A stretch of 36,517 nt of DNA from NCBI GenBank assembly GCA_021201535.1, contig JAJQEU010000114.1, forward strand, positions 1 through 36,517, read 5' to 3'. Positions within the stretch are counted from its first letter, which is position 1, and every line of letters begins with the position of its first letter. A program made the position numbers and the translations under genes. The notes beneath the pieces were generated by a model. That model did not search any database, was not told the origin of the DNA, and saw only the letters and a program-made list of their open reading frames with translations. Source of the DNA: Clostridiales bacterium (GTDB lineage: Bacteria > Bacillota > Clostridia > Lachnospirales > Lachnospiraceae). Positions 1-7,688 of this stretch are shown here, one piece after another.

Positions 1-114
1 CCATTATGGCGGATGGGATATGGGTATCTCATACCGTCGTGAATAATTCAGGATATTCTTGCTCATTCTTTTCAACAACGTATTATCACGTCATATGCGA
101 CATCACGCTGTCCG

Positions 115-143
115 TTGCTATTTTATCAGATATTGTGTATAAT
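115..143 (+). promoter_or_regulatory. Sigma-A-type promoter of the methionine operon
   Basis: A -35 TTGCTA (115-120) and a perfect -10 TATAAT (138-143) are separated by 17 bases, about 50 bases ahead of the first start codon. I saw no cobalamin riboswitch or S-box in the 194 bases available, although the upstream side is cut by the window edge. Confidence 0.6.
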
Positions 144-194
144 GTCGTAACAGGTCTTTTTCCTGATGTAGGAATGTGAGGAAAGGAATATCCC

Positions 195-866
195 ATGATC
201 GAAGCGCGGATATCGGATTTAAACTACAATGAAATACTTATGTATCTCGGTCACCGCGGACAGGATGTGACGCCGGATGTGCAGCGACAGATACAGATCT
301 GTATGGAAGAAGTAAAAAGATACGTTGTTCCGCGTCTGGTTTACAGCCGCCTGCCGGTGAGGGATGGCATGATCAGCGGTTTTCCCATCAAGGGAAATGA
401 TATACGTGAGGTTTTGCTTCCCTGCTGCGAGGCTGTGCTTCTGGCGGTGACTGTTGGTGCCCGGATTGAACGGGTTCTTATGCGGCATGAAGTGACAAAT
501 ATGGCGGACGCGGTGATCATGGACGCCTGTGCCAGCGTTGCTGTGGAGAACGTCTGTGATGATTTCGAAGCGGATCTGCGGGAGCAGCTGAAAAACGAAA
601 ATCTGTATCTGACCAGCCGTTTCAGCCCGGGCTATGGGGATTTCCCGATTGACACACAGATGAAACTGTGTGAAATACTCAATACGTCACGCAGAATCGG
701 GCTGATGGTGACGGATCGTTATCTCATGGTTCCGAGAAAATCGGTCACCGCCGTTCTGGGCATATCGGTTGAACCGCAGGAACTGAGAAAATGCGGTTGT
801 GAAACCTGCGGCATGTTTTTGAACTGCGCTTACAGAAAGAGAGGGGTTTCCTGTGAACGGAGCTGA
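195..866 (+). CDS. Stand-alone MetH activation-domain protein
   Basis: A 223-residue protein resembling the C-terminal reactivation domain of cobalamin-dependent methionine synthase (Met_synt_B12 family). In known MetH enzymes this domain binds S-adenosylmethionine and supports reductive methylation of inactive cob(II)alamin. The motif RFSPGYGDFP at about 140-149 corresponds to the conserved Arg-x-x-Pro-Gly-Tyr SAM-binding region. The C-terminus has a compact cysteine cluster (CGCETC, then NC and SC, about 199-221) that is not part of canonical MetH and could bind metal or have a redox role (inference). The ATG has a GAGGAAAGG ribosome site at 178-186. The following gene is a MetH that lacks this domain, so the two products probably act together. 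It is the first gene of the operon. Confidence 0.85.
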   Translation: MIEARISDLNYNEILMYLGHRGQDVTPDVQRQIQICMEEVKRYVVPRLVYSRLPVRDGMISGFPIKGNDIREVLLPCCEAVLLAVTVGARIERVLMRHEVTNMADAVIMDACASVAVENVCDDFEADLREQLKNENLYLTSRFSPGYGDFPIDTQMKLCEILNTSRRIGLMVTDRYLMVPRKSVTAVLGISVEPQELRKCGCETCGMFLNCAYRKRGVSCERS

Positions 867-911
867 CAGGTCCGGCACGGAGCCAAATCTGCGGAAAGAG
901 AGGAACAGCTT

Positions 912-3446
912 TTGAATCGAATTACTATATTGGACGGAGCCATGGGCACGATGCTGCAGAATGCAGGCCTTTCATTGGGCGCGCGGCCGGAAGTGTTTGG
1001 CATGGAACATCCGGATATCCTGGAGCGAATTCAGCGGGAATATGTGGATGCGGGCAGTGACGTCATCTATGCAAATACATTCGGCGCGAATGCACATAAA
1101 TTAAAAGGTACTGGTTACACGGTGCAGGAGCTGGTGGAGGCGAATGTGGCAGCAGCGCGGCGTGCGGCCGGATTGGAAACTGACGGTGGTGAAGGCTGTG
1201 CCGAGAAGAGCCGACAGACTGTTCGGTCGGGAAAACCCGGATGCAAACCGGAGAAACGGATACGGGTTGCCCTGGATGTCGGTCCGATCGGTGAGTTGAT
1301 GGAGCCGTTGGGCACGCTTTCTTTTGACGACGCATATGAGATCTATAAGGAAATGACGGTCGTCGGTGAGCGCGCAGGAGCGGATCTTGTCATATTTGAG
1401 ACGATGACGGATTTGTATGAGGTAAAAGCCGCGGTGCTGGCGGCGCGGGAGAATACGAACCTTCCCATCTGGGTGACGATGAGTTTTGAAGCGACCGGAC
1501 GAACATTTACCGGCACTCTTGTGTCTTCCATGGCGGCGACACTGGATGGTCTGGGCGTGGATGCCATGGGCATCAACTGTTCGCTCGGTCCCCGTGAGAT
1601 TTTCCCGATGATCGCGGAGATGAAAAACTGGACCGACCGGCCGTTGATCGTAAAACCGAATGCGGGGTTGCCTGATCCTGCGACAGGGGAGTATGATATG
1701 GGGGCGGAGGAGTTTGCGCGGCAGATGCAGTCATTTCTCGATCTTGGCATTTCGATGGCGGGAGGGTGCTGTGGGACGACACCGGCGTTTATCACAGCGC
1801 TTGCCGCGAAGATGCAGGATGCGGTTGATGACAGAATGTCTGCTGCACGAGGTGCTGCGGTGACGGCAGACAAGGCGTGTGCATCAGACTCAGGAGTTTT
1901 GCGTTCTGATCTCCGCCGCGGCGTATGCTCCGCCGGGAAAATGGTAGATTTTGACGGTGTGCGCGTCATCGGTGAGCGCATCAATCCGACCGGTAAAAAG
2001 CGTTTTGCCCAGGCACTGAGGGAGCATGATCTGAACTACATCATGGAACGTGCCATTGAGCAGGCGGATGCCGGAGCGGATATTCTGGATATCAACGTCG
2101 GTCTGCCGGGGCTGGACGAACCGCGGATGATGGTGGACGTGGTGCAGGCGGTGCAGAGCGTGGTTGATCTGCCGCTGCAGATTGATTCTTCTGACCCGGC
2201 GGCGATAGAGGCAGGACTGCGTATTTGCAATGGGCGTGCCATCGTAAATTCCGTGAACGCGGAGGATGAGGTCCTGGAGAATGTTCTCCCGATTGTGAAA
2301 AAATACGGCGCGGCTGTGGTCGGCCTGACGATGGACAGGTCCGGCATTCCGGACAGTGCCGAACAGCGTTTTGCACTGGCGGAAAAGATTCTGCGGGCGG
2401 CGCTTGCTGCCGGTATTCCGAAGGAGGATGTGTTGATCGACTGTCTGACACTGACGATCTCCGCACAGCAGGAGCAGGCGGCGGAGACGCTGAAAGCAGT
2501 GCGGATGGTGCATGAGCGGCTGGGGCTTCACTGTGTGCTGGGCGTCAGCAATATTTCCTTCGGCCTGCCGAAGCGGAACCATATCACCACCAGCTTTCTG
2601 ACACAGGCGATGCAGTGCGGACTGGATCTGCCGATTATTAATCCGAATCAGGCAGAGATCATGGACACAGTATTTTCTTTCCGCGCATTGTCCGGCGAGG
2701 ACGCACAGTGCGCAGCCTATATTGAGCGTTTTACCGGGGCGGAAGAGGAAAAAAAATCGCCCGCCGCGCTGCGGAAGCAGACGTCGGAGGGTGCTGCCCT
2801 GAAGGGATTAAAGGCGGAAACGCGGGAGATGACAGTGGAAACCGCGATTCTGAAGGGATTAAAGCAGGAGACGCGGGAGCAGACGGTACAGCTTCTGGAG
2901 ACGATGAGTGAACTGGATGTGATCAATACGAAGCTGATTCCGGCGTTGGATGTGGTGGGAGACCGATATGAAAAGCAGCAGATTTTCCTTCCGCAGCTGA
3001 TCAACTCCGCCAACGCGGCCTGTGCCGGTTTTGATCTGATTAAAGAACGGATTGCAAAGCGCGGCGGTGAAAGTGTTTCAAAGGGCAAGATTATCATGGC
3101 GACAGTCGAGGGGGATATCCACGACATAGGGAAAAATATTGTCCGCGTCGTTCTGGAAAATTATGGTTACCGGGTGATTGACCTGGGGCGCGATGTGCCG
3201 GTGCAGAAGGTGGTGGATGCCGCTATTGCGGAGGACGTCCGTCTGATCGGCCTGTCGGCATTGATGACAACGACCGTGGTTTCTATGAAAAAAACCATCG
3301 AGGCGCTCCGCGCATCGGGACACGACTGCAAAGTGTTCGTGGGCGGCGCCGTTCTGACGCCGGAATACGCGGAGGAAATCGGAGCGGATTATTATACGAA
3401 GGATGCCAAGGCATCCGTGGATGTGGCGAAGGAGGTGCTGGGGTAA
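912..3446 (+). CDS. metH: Cobalamin-dependent methionine synthase without activation domain
   Basis: Transfers a methyl group from 5-methyltetrahydrofolate through cobalamin to homocysteine. Domains in order: homocysteine/zinc barrel (about 1-305, zinc cysteines C223, C286, C287), pterin-binding barrel (about 340-605, VIGERINPTG start), cobalamin cap helices (about 645-715) and Rossmann B12 domain (about 718-844) with the D735-x-H737-x-x-G740 motif supplying the lower cobalt ligand. It ends after the B12 domain, and the missing reactivation domain is encoded just upstream. The TTG start is chosen because AGAGAGGA lies 8 bases upstream and the protein then begins close to the conserved LDGAMGT. 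Oddities are a polar insertion at about 88-116, a long linker at about 305-340, and a 17-residue tandem duplication at 630-663. Confidence 0.93.
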   Translation: MNRITILDGAMGTMLQNAGLSLGARPEVFGMEHPDILERIQREYVDAGSDVIYANTFGANAHKLKGTGYTVQELVEANVAAARRAAGLETDGGEGCAEKSRQTVRSGKPGCKPEKRIRVALDVGPIGELMEPLGTLSFDDAYEIYKEMTVVGERAGADLVIFETMTDLYEVKAAVLAARENTNLPIWVTMSFEATGRTFTGTLVSSMAATLDGLGVDAMGINCSLGPREIFPMIAEMKNWTDRPLIVKPNAGLPDPATGEYDMGAEEFARQMQSFLDLGISMAGGCCGTTPAFITALAAKMQDAVDDRMSAARGAAVTADKACASDSGVLRSDLRRGVCSAGKMVDFDGVRVIGERINPTGKKRFAQALREHDLNYIMERAIEQADAGADILDINVGLPGLDEPRMMVDVVQAVQSVVDLPLQIDSSDPAAIEAGLRICNGRAIVNSVNAEDEVLENVLPIVKKYGAAVVGLTMDRSGIPDSAEQRFALAEKILRAALAAGIPKEDVLIDCLTLTISAQQEQAAETLKAVRMVHERLGLHCVLGVSNISFGLPKRNHITTSFLTQAMQCGLDLPIINPNQAEIMDTVFSFRALSGEDAQCAAYIERFTGAEEEKKSPAALRKQTSEGAALKGLKAETREMTVETAILKGLKQETREQTVQLLETMSELDVINTKLIPALDVVGDRYEKQQIFLPQLINSANAACAGFDLIKERIAKRGGESVSKGKIIMATVEGDIHDIGKNIVRVVLENYGYRVIDLGRDVPVQKVVDAAIAEDVRLIGLSALMTTTVVSMKKTIEALRASGHDCKVFVGGAVLTPEYAEEIGADYYTKDAKASVDVAKEVLG
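2799..2900 (+). repeat. 51-bp in-frame tandem duplication inside metH
   Basis: Two consecutive 17-codon units (2799-2849 and 2850-2900) both begin LKGLK-x-ETRE-x-TV. They sit between the pterin and cobalamin-cap domains. The second unit is the one that continues into the normal first cap helix, so the first looks like a duplicated helical linker. Confidence 0.8.
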
Positions 3447-3474
3447 ATTATATTTATCCCGTATAATATAGATT

Positions 3475-5253
3475 ATGAATATAAGGGAATATTTGAAACA
3501 GAACACATTGCTCTTTGACGGCGGCATGGGAACCTATTTTTCCCGGAAAAACCATATGGCGGGGATGAGCTGTGAGATGGCAGCCCTGCGTCAGCCCGAC
3601 CTGATCTCGGAGATACATAAGGAATATCTGGAGGCGGGCAGCAGGGCGATCAAGACTGATACCTTCGCGGTAAACCGCGTATTGTTTCAGGGCGCTGAGG
3701 ATCTGGTGCGGCGTGTGATTCGTTCCGCATGGGAACTGGCTTCCGCTGCGGCAGCGGAATATGACGCCTATGTCTTTGCGGATATCGGACCGATCGGCGG
3801 CCTGAGCGAAGAGCAGAGCGCGTTTGAGGAATATCGCTTTGTCACGGATCAGTTTCTGGAACTGGGCGCGCGGCATTTTCTCTTTGAGACGAATTCCGAC
3901 ACGGATGGACTGGCTGAGATCACAGCGTACATCCGGGAGAAATCACCGGAAGCATATATCATTGTCAGCTTTGCGGTGCAGGCGGACGGTTATTCCAGGG
4001 ACGGACTCTGGGCAGCGGAACTGTTTGACGCGATGCGCTGTTGTCCGGCGGATGCTCTGGGGTTAAACTGTGTCTGCGGTGCGCGTCATATGCTGGAGCT
4101 GGTGAGAGAGATGGATCATGAGGGGATCGCCCTCTCCCTGATGCCGAATGCCGGTTATCCGACGGTAATCAACAACCGTACCTTCTATGAGGGAGATCCT
4201 CAGTATTTTGCGTCCCAGCTGCAGGAGATGGCGGCGGAGGGAGCTGCTATCCTGGGCGGCTGCTGCGGTACGATGCCGATTCACATTGAGATGGCGCGTA
4301 AGGCGCTGGAAAAGGGCGGCCGGACGAATGCCGCGGTGGCAAAAGCGTCACCCGGGAGACTGCCCAGTGAGGAGGCGGCGGAGAGTCTTTTCTGGAACAA
4401 ACTGCAGGCGGGCGAGAAGGTGTTTGCCGTAGAACTGGACTCTCCGGCGGATGCCAACATGATCAGGTTCATGAAAGGCGCCTGGGAGCTGAAGGGCGCC
4501 GGCACGGATATCATTACCATTGCGGACTGCCCGGTTGCACGGGCCAGGATGGACTCGAGTCTGCTGGCGTGCAAGATCCGGCGTGAATTGAACATGGATG
4601 CTCTGCCGCATATGACATGCCGCGACCGGAATCTGAATGCGACCAAAGCCCTGCTGTTCGGTCTTTACGCCGAGGGAATCCGGAATATCCTTCTGATCAC
4701 GGGCGACCCGATTCCGACGGCGGAGCGCGATGAGGTAAAAAGCGTCTACCAGTTCAATTCCAGAAAGCTGGCGGCGTTTGTCACATCTCTCGGGAAGAAA
4801 TCCCTGCCCGGATCGTTCCATCTGTTTGGTGCGCTGAACCTTAACGCGCGGAACTTTGACGTGCAGATTCGCCTTGCGAAAGAAAAAATCGAGAAGGGAA
4901 TGGTCGGTTTTCTGACCCAGCCGGTGCTGACCGAACAGGCTTTTGAAAACTTAAAGCGCGCTCATGAGGAACTGGATGCCCGGCTGCTTGGCGGCGTTAT
5001 TCCTGTTGTGAGCGCAAAAAATGCCCGGTTTATGGACAGTGAGATCAATGGAATTAATGTAGATCCGAAGATCACGGAACTGTATGAGGGGAAAGACCGT
5101 GCGGAGGCGGAACGTCTCGCGACGGAGATTTCCGTAGAAATCATGCGCAGGATTTCTCCTTACGTGGACGGATATTATCTGATGACGCCGTTCGGGCGGA
5201 CAGGGCTGATCGCGGGGATACTGGAGGCGTTTCGGTTACTGGTTACTCCCTGA
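3475..5253 (+). CDS. Bifunctional homocysteine S-methyltransferase / methylenetetrahydrofolate reductase
   Basis: A 592-residue fusion like Bacillus YitJ. The N-terminal half (about 1-285) is a homocysteine methyltransferase barrel with LFDGGMGTYF near the start and zinc cysteines C199, C263 and C264. The C-terminal half (about 305-592) is a MetF-type flavin reductase that makes 5-methyl-THF from 5,10-methylene-THF, with HMTCRDRN and LLITGDP motifs. Placed 28 bases after metH, it would supply the methyl donor MetH uses. Why a second homocysteine barrel is kept next to an intact MetH is unclear. The ATG start lacks a good ribosome site; a TATAAT lies only 8 bases upstream (3462-3467) but has no matching -35. 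The N-terminus agrees with the family. Confidence 0.92.
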   Translation: MNIREYLKQNTLLFDGGMGTYFSRKNHMAGMSCEMAALRQPDLISEIHKEYLEAGSRAIKTDTFAVNRVLFQGAEDLVRRVIRSAWELASAAAAEYDAYVFADIGPIGGLSEEQSAFEEYRFVTDQFLELGARHFLFETNSDTDGLAEITAYIREKSPEAYIIVSFAVQADGYSRDGLWAAELFDAMRCCPADALGLNCVCGARHMLELVREMDHEGIALSLMPNAGYPTVINNRTFYEGDPQYFASQLQEMAAEGAAILGGCCGTMPIHIEMARKALEKGGRTNAAVAKASPGRLPSEEAAESLFWNKLQAGEKVFAVELDSPADANMIRFMKGAWELKGAGTDIITIADCPVARARMDSSLLACKIRRELNMDALPHMTCRDRNLNATKALLFGLYAEGIRNILLITGDPIPTAERDEVKSVYQFNSRKLAAFVTSLGKKSLPGSFHLFGALNLNARNFDVQIRLAKEKIEKGMVGFLTQPVLTEQAFENLKRAHEELDARLLGGVIPVVSAKNARFMDSEINGINVDPKITELYEGKDRAEAERLATEISVEIMRRISPYVDGYYLMTPFGRTGLIAGILEAFRLLVTP

Positions 5254-5402
5254 CCACGCACTTGCTGCGTGGCCAGGCCGAAAACGTTGTGGTTTCGAGC
5301 ATCCGTCCCATCGCGTAGCGATTTTGCATGGACGGATGCTGTTGCAAGTCACATCTTGTAAGGATTAAAAAGCGTAAATCTGGTGGGGATGTGACTTGTA
5401 AC
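5254..5402. repeat. Array of three stacked inverted repeats
   Basis: Directly after the stop codon come three hairpins. CCACGCA/TGCGTGG lies at 5254-5272. An 11-bp stem AGCATCCGTCC/GGACGGATGCT (5298-5308 with 5330-5340) encloses a smaller ATCGC/GCGAT stem (5310-5322). A 15-bp stem with one mismatch (5341-5355 with 5388-5402) encloses about 32 bases. None has a clean T-run, so simple termination is not obvious. It looks like an intergenic repeat element. Confidence 0.7.
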
Positions 5403-5422
5403 GCGTTTCGGAAAATATCAGA

Positions 5423-5451
5423 TTGAAAACAGATTTGTCTTGTGTTAAATT
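5423..5451 (+). promoter_or_regulatory. Promoter of the Uma2 gene
   Basis: TTGAAA (5423-5428), a 17-base spacer and TAAATT (5446-5451), with a TG one base ahead of the -10 (extended -10). The next gene starts 31 bases downstream behind AGGAGA. Confidence 0.6.
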
Positions 5452-5481
5452 AGAAACATAGCAAGCAAACAGGAGACATAT

Positions 5482-6027
5482 ATGCCATTATTAAAACCGG
5501 ATTCATATACAATTGATGATATTTATGCTTTACCGGAAGGACAGCGTGCGGAGTTGATCCGGGGACAGATTTATGTGATGGCTCCGCCCAATACGATACA
5601 TCAGAGAATCAGTTTTGCTGTATCCCGTGTTCTGGCAGATTATATTGCCTCTGAAAACGGTTTGTGTGAAGTGTTTCCTGCTCCGTTTGCGGTGTTCCTG
5701 CCGGGAGAGGAGGATGCTTATCTGGAGCCGGACATCAGCGTCATATGTGATAAAAATAAGATTTCAGACAGGGGATGTGAGGGTGCGCCGGATTTTGTTG
5801 CTGAAGTGGTTTCTCCGTCCAGCCGGGAAATGGATTACGCCACCAAGATGACATTATACAGTGATGCCGGTGTACGTGAATACTGGATCATCGATCCCGC
5901 GAGGGAACGAACGACGATATATTATTTTGAACAGGACGCGGCGCCTGTGATCGTGCCGTTTCATTATCCGGCGAAAGTGAATTTGTATGAAGATCTGGAA
6001 ATCACGATTGCAGATTTTATAAATTAG
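5482..6027 (+). CDS. Uma2-family (DUF820) PD-(D/E)xK nuclease-like protein
   Basis: A 181-residue protein of the Uma2 family, which has a restriction-endonuclease-like fold. Visible family features are the N-terminal YALPEGQRAELIRGQIYVM segment, EPDISVIC at about 78-85, PDFVAEVVSPSS at about 96-107 with the expected acidic residues, and REYWIIDP near 130. The cellular role and substrate of this family are not established, and copies are often scattered singly as here. AGGAGA lies about 8 bases ahead of the ATG. It has its own promoter and a strong terminator, so it is monocistronic. Its intergenic surroundings and isolated position are compatible with lateral arrival, but base composition does not stand out. 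Confidence 0.85.
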   Translation: MPLLKPDSYTIDDIYALPEGQRAELIRGQIYVMAPPNTIHQRISFAVSRVLADYIASENGLCEVFPAPFAVFLPGEEDAYLEPDISVICDKNKISDRGCEGAPDFVAEVVSPSSREMDYATKMTLYSDAGVREYWIIDPARERTTIYYFEQDAAPVIVPFHYPAKVNLYEDLEITIADFIN

Positions 6028-6038
6028 GAACTGTCACG

Positions 6039-6070
6039 AAAAACATTCTGCGAAAAGCAGAATGTTTTTT
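6039..6070 (+). terminator. Intrinsic terminator after the Uma2 gene
   Basis: CATTCTGC/GCAGAATG stem (6044-6064) with a GAAAA loop, preceded by A residues that can extend pairing and followed by six T. Confidence 0.9.
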
Positions 6071-6109
6071 CACTGGAGAAAGTAATGATTCACGGTAATG
6101 TCAATTTTA

Positions 6110-6169
6110 TTAAATTTAATAATTCTTAAGGTTTCATGATGCTTTTTTGAAAGGTTGCAGTGGTATCAT
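6110..6169 (+). promoter_or_regulatory. Promoter and repeated TTAA boxes ahead of the response regulator
   Basis: TTAAT (6116-6120) and TTAAG (6126-6130) form a short direct repeat. The likely -10 TATCAT (6164-6169) begins exactly 34 bases after the end of TTAAG, with no good -35, which suggests activator dependence. The same geometry precedes the histidine kinase gene (7512-7566), so autoregulation by this two-component system is inferred. Alternative -10-like sequences lie at 6178 and 6211. Confidence 0.45.
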
Positions 6170-6269
6170 TTTCACAATATTTAACAGAAATATGTATGTT
6201 TGCAATCATTTATAATAGAAGATGTTCTGAATGAGAATTGTGCTATGATTCCGGGGGAGGCAGTTACAT

Positions 6270-6971
6270 ATGATTAATATATTAGTGTGTGATGATGATA
6301 AAGACATTGTGGATGCCATCGAGATCTATCTGGCGCCGGAGGGCTATCATATTTTGAAGGCTTATGACGGGATCCAGGCGATTCAGATGATTAAAAATAA
6401 CGATGTCCAGCTTCTGATTCTGGACGTGATGATGCCGCGGATGGACGGTCTGCGGGCGACTCTGAAAATTCGCGAGGAGTCAAACATTCCCATTATCATT
6501 CTCTCCGCGAAGACGGAGGACACGGATAAGATTTTCGGACTCAACGTGGGCGCGGATGATTATGTGACGAAACCGTTTAACTCGCTGGAGCTGGTGGCGC
6601 GGGTGAAGTCGCATCTGCGCCGCTACACGAAGCTCGGTACGATCGCAGCGGAGAGTGCGGCACAGATTTACCGGACCGGCGGGCTGGAGATCAACGACGA
6701 CACCAAGCAGGTGACGGTGGACGGTCTGCCGGTGGAGAAGCTGACGCCGATTCAGTACAACATTCTGCTGTTCCTGACGAAGAACAAGGGGCGGGTGTTC
6801 TCCATCGAGCAGATTTACGAGAGCGTCTGGGGTGAGGCCGCCATCAACGCGGACAATACCGTGGCGGTACATATCCGGCATATCCGGGAGAAGATTGAGA
6901 TTAACCCGCGCGAGCCGCGCTATCTCAAGGTGGTCTGGGGTGTGGGCTACCGAGTTGAAGACATAAAGTGA
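6270..6971 (+). CDS. OmpR/PhoB-type response regulator (VanR-like)
   Basis: A 233-residue DNA-binding response regulator. The receiver domain (about 1-115) has the acidic pocket CDDD (7-10), the phospho-acceptor D52 in LDVMMP and the conserved K101 in TKPF. The winged-helix domain (about 135-233) contains the ADNTVAVHIRHIREKIE recognition region typical of VanR-like regulators. GGGGGAGG lies 10-16 bases ahead of the ATG. The probable partner is the histidine kinase at 7689-10493, which carries its own promoter. The two are separated by a terminator and a HicB gene, an unusual split for this family. Confidence 0.92.
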   Translation: MINILVCDDDKDIVDAIEIYLAPEGYHILKAYDGIQAIQMIKNNDVQLLILDVMMPRMDGLRATLKIREESNIPIIILSAKTEDTDKIFGLNVGADDYVTKPFNSLELVARVKSHLRRYTKLGTIAAESAAQIYRTGGLEINDDTKQVTVDGLPVEKLTPIQYNILLFLTKNKGRVFSIEQIYESVWGEAAINADNTVAVHIRHIREKIEINPREPRYLKVVWGVGYRVEDIK

Positions 6972-6977
6972 TTTTTG

Positions 6978-7013
6978 AAGAAAATGCAACTGTTTTCAGT
7001 TGCGTTTTCTTTT
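6978..7013 (+). terminator. Intrinsic terminator after the response regulator
   Basis: A 15-bp stem with one mismatch (6978-6992 with 6997-7011, core GCAACTG/CAGTTGC, TTTT loop) ends in a T-rich tract. It shows that the downstream genes are not simple read-through partners of the regulator. Confidence 0.8.
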
Positions 7014-7160
7014 GGGCTGAAGTATTATGAAGAGGAACGGACAGTTATATGTGAAGATAAAGCACCTGTTATGTTGCATAAACCACATCCGAGAAAAGAA
7101 TTGCTAAATTATCAGGTAAAACAATTGATTGAGAAGTTAGAGGAGGAGGGACTCATATGA
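7014..7160 (+). pseudogene. Possible 5'-truncated HicA-like toxin remnant
   Basis: An open frame leads into HKPHPRKELLNYQVKQL and ends in an ATGA overlap with the HicB start (7157-7160), as in translationally coupled toxin-antitoxin pairs. The tail resembles the C-terminal histidine/lysine strand and helix of some HicA toxins. The frame upstream runs directly into the regulator's terminator, leaving no room for the normal N-terminus with its catalytic Gly-Ser-His region. Candidate starts are a TTG inside the hairpin (6975) and an ATG at 7071, both without a convincing ribosome site. The coupling is seen; the HicA identity is a weak inference. Confidence 0.35.
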
Positions 7161-7501
7161 ATAATACGATGAATTACAGAGGCTATGTCGGAAGCGTGGA
7201 GTTTTCCGAGAGAGATGAGGTTTTTTACGGTAAGGTTATGGGGATTCGCGCATTGATTTCTTATGAAGGAAAAGATGCCAGGGAATTGGTGGAGGATTTT
7301 CATTCTGCGGTGGATGATTATTTTGTTTTGTGTGAATCTGAGGGAAAGGAACCGGAGAAGTCTTATAAAGGGAGCTTTAATATAAGAATTTCTCCTGAAC
7401 TTCACCGTGAGGCGGCTGTTTTTGCGATCGCACATCAAATGAGCCTGAATCGTTTTGTGGAAGAGGCAGTGAGTACATTTCTTTCACAACAGAGTCGGTA
7501 A
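7157..7501 (+). CDS. HicB-family antitoxin-like protein
   Basis: A 114-residue protein with the HicB layout. The partial RNase H-like N-terminal domain (about 1-70) contains YRGYVGSVEFSERDEVFYGKV and the AREL-x-EDFHSAVDDY helix. A ribbon-helix-helix C-terminus (about 74-112) has FNIRISPELHREA and MSLNRFVEEAV. Such proteins neutralise HicA mRNA interferases and repress their own operon. AGGAGGAGGG is 6 bases ahead of the ATG. The upstream partner appears truncated, so this is either an orphan antitoxin or a free regulator. It lies between a response regulator and its probable kinase, suggesting insertion into that locus. Confidence 0.8.
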   Translation: MNNTMNYRGYVGSVEFSERDEVFYGKVMGIRALISYEGKDARELVEDFHSAVDDYFVLCESEGKEPEKSYKGSFNIRISPELHREAAVFAIAHQMSLNRFVEEAVSTFLSQQSR

Positions 7502-7510
7502 AAACTGTGT

Positions 7511-7566
7511 TTTAAGAAATCATTAAGATGTCTTCTTTAGTTTTCGCAAGATTACTTCGATATACT
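7511..7566 (+). promoter_or_regulatory. Promoter and TTAAG direct repeat ahead of the histidine kinase
   Basis: TTAAG occurs at 7512-7516 and 7523-7527, 11 bases apart, about one helical turn, as expected for an OmpR-type dimer site. A -10 TATACT (7561-7566) starts 34 bases after the second box. There is no good -35. The same spacing precedes the response regulator gene. Confidence 0.5.
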
Positions 7567-7568
7567 TA

Positions 7569-7647
7569 GATCATGAATCTATGATTCATGATCGCATTTC
7601 GCCGCTCGCCAATTATGCAAGCATGTTGGCTCGCTTGCGCTCATGCT
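7569..7647 (+). repeat. Structured leader of the kinase mRNA
   Basis: A perfect 11-bp stem with a 3-base loop (GATCATGAATC/GATTCATGATC, 7569-7593) begins just after the -10. It is followed by two overlapping, mutually exclusive stems, GCAAGC/GCTTGC (7617-7622 with 7633-7638) and AGCATG/CATGCT (7620-7625 with 7642-7647). All lie between the promoter and the ribosome site at about 7670. Confidence 0.65.
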
Positions 7648-7688
7648 ATCATAATATATCGAACATGACGGAAGGAGGAAGATTCCCT

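Noticed and set aside
1-194. Cobalamin riboswitch or SAM riboswitch upstream of the methionine operon
   Set aside because: No B12-box or S-box pattern seen, and the promoter leaves only about 45 bases of leader.
3462-3467. Internal TATAAT promoter giving a leaderless HMT-MTHFR transcript
   Set aside because: No acceptable -35 at the right distance; operon read-through from metH is simpler.
7581-7688. N-terminal extension of the histidine kinase from ATG 7581
   Set aside because: It lies in a palindromic leader without a ribosome site; TTG 7689 has a strong one directly ahead and gives a normal basic-hydrophobic N-terminus.
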